A DNA stretch of 64,000 nt. Source: Nymphaea colorata (Eukaryota; Streptophyta; Magnoliopsida; Nymphaeales; Nymphaeaceae). The DNA is taken from contig NC_045143.1 in assembly GCF_008831285.2 (NCBI RefSeq), positions 12,633,214-12,697,213 on the forward strand. The letters run 5' to 3'. Both the position numbers and the translations under genes were made by a program. The notes beneath the pieces were generated by a model that was given only the letters and a program-made list of their open reading frames with translations, was not told the origin of the DNA and ran no database searches. Each line of letters opens with the position of its first letter. The stretch's first letter is position 1. Of the stretch, positions 33,301 to 44,395 are shown one piece after another.

Positions 33301-35264
33301 ACTAAGGATCATTTGGATCATATACAAGTTTTTGATGCAAATCATATATGCTTATGCATTGAGGTTTTGGATGCAAAAGGATTCAAGAACCAAAATTCAT
33401 TTTGAATGAGCGATTTCAACTTGTTTTGAAGATTAGAGGATTTTCAAGTTGGTTCAAAAAATCTGTTTTTGTGCCATTCGAATTGAAATACACAATTCTT
33501 GAGGATTTTGAAGAGTGAAATTGAGTTCTTTGTTGTGAACTCTAGATGGTTCATGAGTTGAAATTATGATCAACTTTTGAAAAATAGCTAAGTTTTCTTA
33601 GCAAAGAAACTTGATTTTTGAATTCTTCTTTTGCCAAATCGTGTGATTTGGTTAAGTAGAGTTCATTCTTTTGATGAAACATAGGTTCCAAATTGTTAGA
33701 AAATGTGTTATTTTCCAAACACACTTTGGCCAAGATTATGAGTGCATTGCTTGAGTTTTCTTATGAAGTTAAGAGAAATTTACAAATTCTTGTTGCAATA
33801 TGACTTGGTCACTTTTTGCAACTCAAATTAGAATCACTTAACTTCTTGAGAATGTGCATGTGGTGCTATTGATTTTGAGTGAAAGTGAATGCATGAAATG
33901 AGAAGGGAAACTATATGGAACATTCATTCTTCTCTTTCTCATAGTCTCCAAGATTCACTCATATGAAACATACATTCTTTACTCTCTCATAATCTCTCAA
34001 AGTACATCCATTGTAATTGCATGTCATACAATTTACACATAAAGATTGATTTTAATTAAAATGTAGGACTTTCTCTAAATATGCTTATTATATGATTAAG
34101 CACATGAATTAGAGATGTAGTCCATAAGCTTGGGACATAACATAAAATTATCAAAATGATGAAAAATATACAAATGATGCCAAAATCAATTTTTGAAATA
34201 GATGGGAGAGGTGGATGACGTCCACTTTTGTCTCAAGATAGCCAAAAAATAGATCATTGATTTAGATGGCTGAAAGTTGTGAACATTGATCCCAATAAAG
34301 GGCTTGTTTCTTAGATAGAAGTGAGAAGTCCTTCATCAAATTTCAGATTTCGTACTCATGAAATCGTCAACTTATTGGGATGGTTCTAGGATAGTTGGCA
34401 TTTCAAATATGTAAAATTTAACATTCTTAAGCCAATTCCTATAAAACATGGTCTGATTTCAACAACATACACACATCTTACATATGGATTGATGAAATTA
34501 AGCAAATTTTGAAATGAAATAAAACGATTTCATAACTTGGTGCTATGAAAATCAAAATGAACTGTTTTCTTAAAACCAGTTTGGAAACATGTTCCAATCT
34601 GATTTTAAGAGAGGAAAGCAATTTTTAGCAAGAGATTGAGCATGTATATGTATATATATAACAAATATACATATACGTACCTCACTTTTCAAAATGAAAA
34701 TTTTATCAAGGAACCACACGACTCATGAATCATGATGATTCATGGTTGGGTTCTTTTACGTGGGAGGATTGAAAACTTGTTTCAAATATCCTCTACTACA
34801 CTTGATCCATTAAATAAAGCATGAAACAACATAACTTTAAATAGAAACAGATAAATGGATGCTCAAGCTAGTTCATTCTTAGTTTCGCCATGCAAAGGTG
34901 TATTACATTCATGAGAATGCACCCATCATTAATAGACTTTTTTCGTCATATATATATTGCAGCAAGATCACTCTCTCACCGTGGGATTCCCTCATGGTGG
35001 GGAGTTCAAAATGGTTTTAAGCATGTTGTTTTGAAAGGAATGTGGCCTTGGAGCCCTTTTCAAAATTTGATACATGGGTTCATCTTTAAGAAAAAACCGA
35101 CGTATGCATGCATTATGCATTAGTATGTACACTTAATCGTAGGTTTTCCCTCGCTAGACATCATTCCCAGCTATAAAATACACGAAAATAAACCCTCCTC
35201 ACGAGTTGCTGGAATAAAGATGAACTAACGAGAAGCCAAAATAGATGAGAAATGGGTTAAAGTC

Positions 35265-35275
35265 ACATACCTTGC
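35265..35275 (-). promoter_or_regulatory. Putative 5' splice site in the LTR leader
   Basis: Sense CGCAAG|GTATGTGACT with GT at 35270-35269, a near-perfect plant donor about 370 bp downstream of the TATA. It is kept in both LTRs of this element. The plus-strand relative has AAGTTAGGTGA at the same place, so the site is lost or shifted there. Confidence 0.55.
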
Positions 35276-35631
35276 GGTCGGTCTTGATACTTGATCTTCA
35301 CCTTCACTTGTTTTCTAAATCGAGCAATCCTAAGCAAGAATCCAAGCTTGGATTTGAGCTTAGCAAAGCTAGAAGTAGAATAGCTTGCTTGCTGGAATTT
35401 GTAGTAGGAAAGAAGGCTTCTCACCACGAAAATCCTAAGTAAGGGTCCATTTAAGCACCCTAACTTGGCAAAATCAATGGGGAAAATAGAAAAAAAATGA
35501 AGAAGGAAATGAGAGAATGGATGAAGGAGCCTTGGACAAAATCTTCTTCTCCTCCTTGACCTCTCCTTCTTAGCTCCTTAGCTGAAACCCCTTTCAAAAT
35601 TCGGCCTCCTCCTTGGTGGCCAAGGGGAGGC

Positions 35632-35638
35632 TTATGTA
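35632..35638 (-). promoter_or_regulatory. Mutated TATA box of the 5' LTR
   Basis: Sense TACATAA where the 3' LTR and the plus-strand relative have TATATAA (plus-strand G at 35636 in place of A). This is the copy that would drive the element's own transcription, so the change may weaken the promoter. Confidence 0.7.
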
Positions 35639-37019
35639 GAGGAGGAGGTGGGTTCAACCACCTCCTTAACTCACCATGGGAACTCACATAAGACCTTGGG
35701 GACTTCTAAAATGAGTTAAATAGGCTTTAAAGGCTCTAATTGACCATTTCTTAGCCCATTTCTATGAGCTAGGTGGGCTGGGCTAGGTTTGGTCAACATT
35801 GGTATAGACCTAGCTGACCAACTTTGACCAAAATTTCAGATAAAAATGCCCTTGCACAGGGTCTTGCCTTATTTTATGCTATTTATTTATTTTTTGTTTG
35901 AAATCGAGTTTGTTAGGTTAAAACCTAGTTTTTAAGATCCAAATGCCATTGAATTATGATAATCCAATTTAAATTTGAATAAAATTTGAAAATTCTATCA
36001 AATTTGGCTCAAAAAGGGTATTTCTATCCATAATTTGATTGAAGACAGATTTCAACTGAATCGAACTTTCGTTTGAAAATTTAAATTTTAATTTGGTATT
36101 TGATTTATACATTTGACAAATCCAAATGTTTATTTGTCTTTCATAAACCAATTCGGGCTCTATAATCTCAATTTGACCATAGAGGGGTAAAATTGTCCAT
36201 ATTTGTCAATTTTGACCAATTGGCCAAAGTCAAAGCTCATTCGTGAGTAGTTTGACTTTTTTTGAGGTAATTTGATAAATTTGAGCTAAGAAATCTCTTA
36301 ATTGAGCTAAATTATACTTTGACTGAGTTTAGTCAAAGTGGGTTTGGTTTAGTCAAAGTCTATTTTTGTCCCTTAATTAGATCATGGGACAAACCTACCT
36401 TTTGACTGAGCTAAGCCCATGTTGACCGAACCTAGCTGAGATTGGCACCACATTTGGGTGCACCCGGTTCAAACCTATTTGAATTAAGTAGGTTAGGTGA
36501 GTTTGACCAGCTTAGTTATTGCTTTTTGAAAATTGACTCCGCTTTAAAGAGGACATAGTTAAAAAAGAGAGAGAGACACAAATGTTTCACTTTTCCTAGG
36601 TTTCTCATTCATTTCTTCTTGAAAATGAGTTTTCTTAAATTAATTTGAGAGAAATTTTTTATTTTATTTTATTTATTTACTTTTTTTTGAAATGGAGGGG
36701 GGCGTGGCCCCTAGGGGGTCTTGACCACACAGGCTATGTGGGGCCCACACATGGGTCCCACGTAGCATTCTAGACTCAATTCTTGGATCTAAGTCAAAAT
36801 TTGAATTTTGCAATTGGATTTGGATTTCAAATGACATTTGTAATTGGATTTAGACTCGTAATCTTGCATTGGTATTCGTGTCACGGGTTAAATTCATGAT
36901 TTGATTCTAAATTGTTTTTTAGATTCGAAATTGGCTTTGAAATTACAAATTTTCACAATTCTTTTGTGAAATTTTCACATTGCTTCAATTTTGATGTGGA
37001 AAAATTTGGGGTGTTAACA

Positions 37020-37024
37020 CGGGC
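37020..37024. repeat. Target site duplication CGGGC, right
   Basis: Exact match to 20017-20021. Confidence 0.92.
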
Positions 37025-37490
37025 CCAAGTGCAGGTCAGGAAAATAGGGCCCGGCCCGGCCCGATAATAAGAAAAGAATTAATTTTTATTAATTTTTAAA
37101 TTTAATAATGTGTATTTTATTACTAAAAATATGTTTTATATTATTAAATAGTATTTTATAATTTTAAAAATTATTTTTATTTTTAAACGGGCCAGGCCGG
37201 GTCGGGCCCGGGCTTCAGGCCTGACGGGCCGACCCGAGCCGGGTTTTACTAGGCCGGCCCGGCCCAATGTCCACCTGCAGTCCAATGGCTGGATGAGGTT
37301 GTTTTTCAAATTTTTATTGTATAGTTTTTTTTTAAAAAAAAAATAACAATGTATTTTCAGAATAAAGGGAAAAAACAGTGTATTTTGGGAAATCAAAATT
37401 ATGTTATCTATCTCGAAATGAAATAATATTCTACAAGTCAAGGGTATTTTGGCAATTTTGAAGTGGAAATGAAGGGTTTTGAGCTCTTAC
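37025..37490. other. GC-rich repeat arms around an AT-rich core, resumed C1 interior
   Basis: Repeated GGGCCCGGCCCGG-type runs at 37047-37066 and 37189-37268 flank an AT-rich core. The left end continues the GC-rich sequence at 19760-20016 once the central element is removed. The frame 37136-37441 has no recognisable domain. A poly-A/T run lies at about 37322-37345. Confidence 0.5.
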
Positions 37491-37524
37491 TAGATTTGAG
37501 ATTGAGATTTTGACCTAGATTGGA

Positions 37525-38130
37525 TCCCAGAAAGCGATAGTTTGGATTTGGATTGATCTAGAAGTGATGCTTCGGATATGAATTGATCCAAAAGTGATAG
37601 TTTGATCTAAATGGATACAAAAGCAATAATTTGAATCCAACTAGATCTGGAAGTGACAGGTTGGATCTAAATAGAACCAAAAGTGATATTTTGGATTAGG
37701 ATGGATCTAAAAGTGATTCTTTGGATTCTAATGGATTTGAATGTGATAGTTTCGATTTAAATTGAAATGGAAGTGATAGTTAGGATCCTAAAGCAATGCT
37801 TTAAATGGATATGGAAGTGATGACTAGGATCCTAAAGTGATACTTTTATTCTAAATAGACCCAAAAACAATAGTTTGGATCCAAAACCAATAGCTTAAAT
37901 CCAAATGGATCATGAAGTAATTTTTGGATCCAAATAGATCCAAGTGTAACAGTTTTTATCCAGATGGATCTAAAAGTGACGGTTGAATCTAAATTTGATA
38001 TTTTAGATATAAATGTATCTAGACGTGAGTTTTGGGTCTACATTGGATCCAAATGCTGGATTTGGATATGAAATTGGTAATTTAGATCTAAAATTATCCA
38101 AATTGAGCGCATTTGCATTTGGATGCATAA
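37525..38130. repeat. 30-bp minisatellite, about 20 diverged units
   Basis: Consensus unit is about AAGTGATAGTTTGGATCTAAATGGATCCA, repeating at 30-bp spacing (for example 37563, 37593, 37622 and onward). Units keep GTGAT and GGAT cores while drifting elsewhere. A 30-bp period would preserve a frame, but stops occur, so it is read as non-coding. Confidence 0.8.
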
Positions 38131-38430
38131 CCTATATTTGTATCTGAAATTGGCATTTGTAAAAGGGAAATTTAGGGTGCTCACACACTAATGTCCTTGC
38201 TCGTTGTACGTGTTTTATCCCCTTTTCTTCCTCTACTTCTTGTTATTATCCCCTGGGCCAAACCATGTGTCGCTGTCCAAGCATCCCTCCTTCCTAAGTA
38301 GCTTAAAACTGCTCATTACTAGAGCTTGTCACTGCTAGTGATTGTTCACATACAAAAAAAATTTCAATCTTGCACACAGTCCATTATAAAAAAAAAAAAA
38401 AAAAAAAAAAAGAAAACTATACTTTCACTT
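38131..38430. other. Junction stretch with LTR-like end and poly-A
   Basis: TTAGGGTGCTCACA at about 38173-38186 resembles the right (plus-strand) ends of the Tat-like LTRs here (GGTGTTAACA, GGTGATAACTCA). This hints that the minisatellite belongs to another LTR. An A run of about 23 lies at 38389-38411. No gene was seen. Confidence 0.35.
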
Positions 38431-38718
38431 GCCTTCATTTCCTTGTTTGAAAATCCTAGAAACATGCTATCAGTATGAGGTCAAACCATTCTTGGCACCT
38501 TTACCAAGGTAATCAGACCAAAGACTAAGTTTAATTGCTTAACATCTAAAGACTTAATTGTTGTCCTCATCCTAAATAAACAAAAACAAACATGCCCTAG
38601 GTTATGGAAAGACATGGGAAGTGTACAGGTTTGAACAGGAAAACTCCAAAAGATAAAAGTAGTTGAATCCTATATTCCTCATTGATCCATGCAAGTGTAA
38701 CATAATCTACATGATGCA
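38431..38718 (-). mobile_element. LTR-C2 fragment with U5 stem-loop
   Basis: Aligns with LTR-C1 (17140-17290) over 'cattcttggcacctttacca...taagttt'. The stem-loop shows outer GGTC (38479-38482) with GACC (38516-38519) and inner CTTGG (38491-38495) with CCAAG (38504-38508). It is cut on the right by the start of LTR-B. Confidence 0.5.
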
Positions 38719-38794
38719 TCGTTTGCATCCCCAAAATTTACTTTGATTTTTGGAATGTTTCAGAATTATTTTTTTTTGAAATAAAAGAGAAAGA

Positions 38795-38860
38795 GACTCG
38801 TCTGTCGCTACGAGGATTGACCGTTGCCCGCACCTTTACCAGGGGTAACTAATCCAAGGG
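38795..38860 (-). promoter_or_regulatory. Conserved LTR U5 stem-loop, LTR-B copy
   Basis: Outer arms GGATT (38814-38818) and AATCC (38851-38855), inner GTTGCCC (38823-38829) and GGGGTAAC (38842-38849, one bulge), loop GCACCTTTACCA. The outer arm is GGTCCAA/TTGGACC in the central element and GGATT/AATCC here, so both sides changed together. Confidence 0.65.
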
Positions 38861-39569
38861 CTATGATTATTCTTAATGCATTTTATTTTTGCTTAAACAT
38901 CTTCTTCATTCTAAATGTGGTGTAGTGTTTAGAGAAAATGTTAAAGATTTGATGTTTCAAATTTTTTAGAAAGTTTTGAAGAATCACTTGAGAGGATAAA
39001 CTATTTTGATTTGGGAGATTTTAAATTGTGAAATATTTTGGAAACCTTTGAAAGATAATATTGGTATTCTGAAGATCAATTTTTGAAGTCGATTTAGTGT
39101 TCTCATAAGAATTTACGCAGGTTTGAGATTTTACTCTACTTCGGTTACTACCTAACTAAAGCTCCATCTCATCTTTCTTAAATTCTTTTGAAGAGGTGCT
39201 TGCGATCATTTGTGAAGTTCACAAGTGAATGTGAATGCATTGACTTTATATGATTGAAAGTAAATTATTCATTCCTATCATATTATTCATCTAAGGATAT
39301 CACATACATCTAAATTTGTATGCACACTTATCTTAGATATGAAGAGAAAAAAATTTTGAAAGTGAAGTAGAATTGTAGACCATCCAACATGATTCCAATA
39401 TTGGGTCATTACTTGAGTTTCAATCTTTGTGAAGTCGATAAATGAAAACCTAAAATCTTAGATCTTGGAAAAGGAATATTTGAAAGAATGGAAGAAAGAA
39501 AAGAAATGACTTTAGTTCAAGAGGAATAAGGAGATTTTTAAAATCACAAATGAAAAATTTTTAAAGAGA

Positions 39570-39570
39570 T

Positions 39571-39611
<41 letters not shown>

Positions 39612-39739
39612 AAGCTCATGAAAGGAAGGTATTAACCTGAAGAGAGAGAGAAGAAAATTTTAGAGAGAGAAAAGAATATTTTAGAGAGAATAAGTTTATA
39701 GATAAATCAAGAGATATAGAAATATATATACATATAAGT

Positions 39740-39797
<58 letters not shown>

Positions 39798-39800
39798 GTT
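39570..39800. repeat. (CA)n(TA)n microsatellites in LTR-B
   Basis: Two compound runs, 39571-39612 and 39738-39793, with a GA-rich patch between them. They create the tyrosine/isoleucine-rich tail of the frame 39707-40153, which is not a real protein. Confidence 0.9.
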
Positions 39801-42050
39801 TGTAAAAAGGATAGTAACTTAAAGAGAGAGATAAAAGATTGGACGGAGAGAAAAATGGAATGCATATATTTACTCTTATATATATATATATGAAAATCTA
39901 TAAAGGAATACCTTAAATCATAGAGAGATGAGGATAAAGAAAGAGATTCATATGCATGTATACATATATAACATGTATATACGTATATGCATTTATATTT
40001 AAAATCAAAAGGTAATTTAAAGTATATCCAACTTCGATTTTTCTTGTAAGCCGGAAAGGAACTTGAGTTCATGCAAGAGCCTAAGCTAAGTCTCCAAGGT
40101 CTCATTGAAAAGAACTCATATTTTTTAATGTTTTTTTTAAAACATGATTCCAAATATTTTTATACATGAGCATAAAACAATAAACATTTCATCTATTACA
40201 AGAAATTCTATTTCTCCCATCATTGGGTATGTAAGAAAATCAAAAACACATAAAGTAGAAAACAACGTACGAAAGCTTTCATTGGGATCCCTAATCAGAT
40301 GACTAAGAGAAAAACTAAACATAAGAATGTCATGAAGATGTATTTTAATATGTTCACATTTGTGAATGGTTTTCCCAGCTTGAATAAATCTCAACTTCAA
40401 AAATCAACATAATAGTGAAGAAATCTCCATCTAAGCACTCATTTTCACCATCCATTCGTATATAAATAAGAAAAATCAATTAACTAAGCATGAACAACAT
40501 CTTAAAACAAACCAACATTTAATAGAAGAGAGAAACATGTTTGAATCATAAAATGAAACCTTATTTCACCTTCTCAAGCTCCCGGTGCACTCAAGAGTAG
40601 CCCTTGGCTCTGAAGAAAAGATTTGATAGCTATCTTGTATGTTCATGGGGAGATGAAGAAGGGAGAAAGGAAGAAAAAGATTGGATTCGACTATTGATTA
40701 CATACTTCTGATAAGAATGATTTTAAAAAATGAATCTCCTTCTTCGGATGATACTAAAGCCTCCTCGATGGGGCTCCAAGGTTATGAAGATGTCACTCCA
40801 AGAAGCTTCCTCACGCCCACTTGGAGAGTGGAAGTTGGAGAAGCATGCTCCCAAGGTTGGAAAAGAGGAAGAAGAAAAGAAGAGAGAAATGGAGAGAGAG
40901 CTAGGGGGAAAATCCTAAGTCTTCAAATGAAAAAGCACTAGAGGATCCCCAAGGTTAGCTCATGCCCAAAAGAGAAGATTATGAGAGTAGTTATATGAGA
41001 ACCAAAACTCAAAATTTGGATTTTTTTTAATTTAACAATATTTTCATGCCAATTTCAAGTATTTTTTATTTTTATTTAAATAGGTTTTGACCAAGTGAGG
41101 CTGGCCCTTAGCTCTACAAACACCCCTTTGGGAGTCTAGGCAGGGCTAATGCCCACCCTCCAAACCAAAACCGCCGCCAAGGGGGTAGTTTCTAACTCAA
41201 AAAGAGGCTTGCACAATGCGCAGGCCCTGGCCTGGCGTGCACGAACTTGATTGGCTGCACACGCCTGGCATGCTGGCGCTTGGTGCGGCTGTGTGTTGCT
41301 CGGCTAGGCACTGAGCAGCGTGCTTGGCATGCATGAGGGGGCGAAATGCCCCCCTTATTGGTTCGTTTTGGACCAATAACGAGTGGCTTTCGCCTCCCTA
41401 ACCTCCAAAGGGTTCCACACATAAAAAAAAAACTCAAAAATTATTTTTTAAAATACATATTTTAAATGGAAAAATAGTTTGCTATAAATAGGTCCGACTT
41501 CATTTTGAATTTTGTATGCACATCACATGTAGGTTTGGAGTTAACTAAGTTTCAAGGTTTACTTGCTTGGGTTTTAATATTGAAATCTTCAATACCCAAT
41601 CTTAATTAAGTATTGAGGTGGGTTCAAATAGGTTAGCTAAGGATCTAGTTGTAGGATGTAGGTTCGTTGGTTGTGGGTTCTCATGTCAGTTTGTGTTAGA
41701 TCCTAGAACACTGACGTAGATTACCTAAGATGAGATCTAAAGTACACATGACCCAGGGTTTCTTAAAACCTATTTTGAAAAAGGGCTTTGATTTTGAAAA
41801 TGGGCCATGTAAACTATGATTCAGAAAGTGTGTCCATGCAGGACGAAGTTGAACTGATTATTCCATTTCAGGACTAATGTAATGAAGCATGATACTAGTC
41901 ATTCAAACCTAGTTCCTACATGGGTCCTAGATCTAGGTGCATGTTTTTAAATTCAATGCATATGCATGATCCCAGGCATACTATGTCATTTAAAGCAAAA
42001 ACTACGAACTAAGAATTTAAATGATGAAGATAAAAGGACAAAGTGATTAC

Positions 42051-43530
42051 CTGCCCCACATCCCTAGCCTAATTGACGTTGAAAATTTAATCTAACTATG
42101 AAAATATGAAATCCAACTTTATACAAGACTAAACTTTTGGCCTTAGGATAGAGCTCTCTCATGTGGCAAATCATAGAATAATAGATAAAAACTTCATACT
42201 ATACATGGGACCAAATCAGAAAAATGTTCATTTTGGAGCCATACAAACACCAATTTTGATTCCACCTGAGGTAGCATACTGAACAAAGAATTCTGCACAA
42301 GTCATGAACATCTATATGGATTGACATCTGGCATATTGAACAAAATCAAACACAACATTTTTCTCTTATATTCACACTTATGCATGAGATATGGTTCTGA
42401 GATTCAGATCATGGTCCAAATCCTAGGAAAATGACCTAGATATGGATATAAAATTTATGTTTGATTTGAATCCACAAAATGTTATAGAAAATGGATATGG
42501 ATATGTTATGATCTGGATAAAGATTTGGTACTGACATTTGAAATTTAGAAGAAGAGATTTCGATCTAGATAAAATAGATCATGGATTTAAAATATGAATA
42601 AAGAGATTAAAATTGAGGCTCCAAATATCTGAATTATGATGGACCTAGGTATAACATATGATCCAAAGTTTAGGAGAATATCATTTGAAATGAAATGATA
42701 ATTTTGACCTTGGGTATAGATGTGGAGAACTTGTAATGTATTTGAAGTGAAAAAGGGACTTAAACTAGATCTCTAAAGATCTGAAAATGATAATATTGAT
42801 GAACTTAGGTGTATATGACATATAACCTAGTTTCATGGGAAAAATGTGGATCAAAATAAAAATATTGTTTTACTTTTGGATATGATCTTGGTTCAAATAG
42901 GGTCAACAATTAATTTGGTTAACTTGAAGCTCTAGAAATCTAGACAAACAATAAACCAAGGTATATGTAAGATATAACTTGAGTTTATGAGAAAAATGTG
43001 ATTAAAAGAGGAAATGACTTTTTTTATCCCTAATGTAGGTTTTGGACTCGAATATGTATAAATCATGGATTTGACTTTAGCTAAAGCTCTAGGAATTGAA
43101 GAAATCCATAAACTATGGTATGTGGCATATATCCTAGGTTTATGCACGAGATGTGGTAAAAAAGGAGATGATAGTTCTACCTCCAGTGTTTTTCTAGAAC
43201 TTTGGGTGAGTTTGGTTGATCTGACTAGACCATCCTATGGACCACTTTTACATTGGCTTTGGTTAAAACTTCACTGGGAAATTCATCCCAGATTGTTTTA
43301 AAAATCAAATTTTCTAAATCACTATATTCTAAGTGTCAAAATTGTAAAGGGAAAATGGGGGGGTTTAAAAAACTAGTTAACATTGGAATTTCCATTGGCA
43401 GAGTTGAGGGTGCCTAGATCAACCATTTTACAGATAAGGATATGCCAAAAACTTTAAAAAATCTGGTTGGATTTGGCTAAAATTAGTTCAATAGCAATTA
43501 CAGAGTGTGTCAAATACTATGAATGAGTTC
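42051..43530. other. No gene seen; possible interior of the LTR-B element
   Basis: AT-rich sequence with recurring phrases such as 'gatatgg' and 'cctaggt...tatgaca' and short chance frames (42932-43147, 43065-43301). No retroelement protein motif was read. Confidence 0.4.
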
Positions 43531-43534
43531 TAGA

Positions 43535-44395
43535 ACCTTGGGAACTGAATTAAACTCAAACCATGATAAATGAATTCAAACAAATGTAAGAGAAGATAGA
43601 TTTATACATGATAAACATGACCTGAACTCAGTTTCATCTCACATTATCGGGTTAAGCTTAAATCAGCTCCGACCCCTAAAAAACAAGAGAGAGAGTGAGC
43701 AAAGGGACATCGGTAACTAAATTGAACCAAACCTGAATGAAAAATGAACTATGTGAAGATAGACTTATACATGACAAATATGATTCTAGCTCAGCTTCAG
43801 TTCACCCTATTGAGTTGAGCTAAAATTTAGCTTAGACCTCGAAAAATAGGAGAGAGAGATGGCTCTGAGAACTTGAGAACTAAATTGAACTCAAAACAAG
43901 ATAAATGAATTCAAACTGAACTAAGGAAACATAGATTTGTACATGATAAATATGATTCTGGCTTGACTTTAGCTCGCTTCATCGGGTTAAGCTCAAATTT
44001 AGTTCAGACCCTTCAAAAACATGAGAGAGAGTAGGCTCCGAGACTTCGGAAATAGATTGAACTCAAATCAAGATGAATGAACTCAAACTAAGCTAAGGAA
44101 AATATTTTATACATGATAAATGTGTTCCTAGGTGGGTTTCAGCTCACTCCATCGGGTTGAGCTCAACTTCATCTTAGACGCCTTAAAAATAGGAGAGAGA
44201 GGGCAATGGGACCTTTGGGAATAAATTGAACTCAAATTGAGTTTAATGAACTCAAACTGAACTATGAAAAGATAGATTTATACACGATAAATATGAAGCT
44301 CTATTTCAACTCACTCCATCAGGTTGAGCTTAAATTTAGCTCAAACCCTGCTAAACATGAGAGACAAAGACCTAGCGAAAATCTAAAAGTTAAGC
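43535..44395. repeat. About five copies of a 170-bp tandem repeat
   Basis: The landmark 'gatagatttatacatgataaa' recurs at about 43596, 43759, 43928, 44097 and 44270, followed each time by 'cagctcac...tcgggttgagct' and 'ggagagagag'. Spacing is 163-173 bp. Units are diverged by roughly a fifth. Confidence 0.85.

Larger units (their letters stand above)
20022..37019 (-). mobile_element. Complete Tat/Ogre-like LTR retrotransposon, 17.0 kb
   Basis: Full-length Ty3-type element on the minus strand. Both LTRs (20022-23850 and 33142-37019) run, on the plus strand, from TGTTCGCACCCC to GTGTTAACA, and the 5-bp target duplication CGGGC is perfect. Sense order is 5' LTR, primer site, ORF1 with plant mobile domain, gag, protease, G-patch-like segment, RT, RNase H, archaeal-type RNase H, integrase, non-coding region, PPT, 3' LTR. 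The second RNase H and the ORF upstream of gag place it in the Tat lineage, near Ogre. gag-pol carries stops, frameshifts and a lost catalytic Asp, so this copy could not move by itself. It is nested inside the interior of the older C1 element. Confidence 0.95.
33142..37019 (-). repeat. 5' LTR of the central element
   Basis: 3,878 bp, TG...CA, adjacent to the primer site. In sense the U3 is about 1.4 kb (37019 to the TATA at 35638), and R plus U5 is about 2.45 kb, an unusually long leader. The leader holds a donor site, a short upstream ORF (ATG in AAATGGACCC, sense, near 35450) and the U5 stem-loop. The TATA element is mutated relative to the 3' LTR. Confidence 0.95.
38719..42050 (-). mobile_element. 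LTR-B, homologue of LTR-A
   Basis: Aligns with LTR-A (1143-3300) in the same orientation. Shared parts are the terminus (GTTTGCATCCCC), the U5 stem-loop, the 'ttcggttactacc...agctccatctca' block (39139 versus 1552), the TA/CA microsatellite zone, and the 'ggaacttgagttcatgcaagagcctaagctaagtctcc' block near 40056. The right end is uncertain. A purine tract in sense (GGGATGTGGGGCAG, 42064-42051) followed by GTAATCAC would give a length near that of LTR-A. LTR-A and LTR-B are too far apart and too diverged to be a pair without proof. Confidence 0.55.

Noticed and set aside
37525-38130. CRISPR-like array
   Set aside because: Units are contiguous 30-bp tandem repeats without spacers, in a plant nuclear context.
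39707-40153. 148-codon minus-strand ORF
   Set aside because: Its tail is translated CA/TA microsatellite, and the rest aligns with non-coding LTR-A sequence.
1143-42050. LTR-A and LTR-B as the two LTRs of one 41-kb element
   Set aside because: Same orientation and homologous, but LTR-A already has a polypurine tract on its right, the copies are strongly diverged, and several unrelated elements lie between. Separate insertions are simpler.
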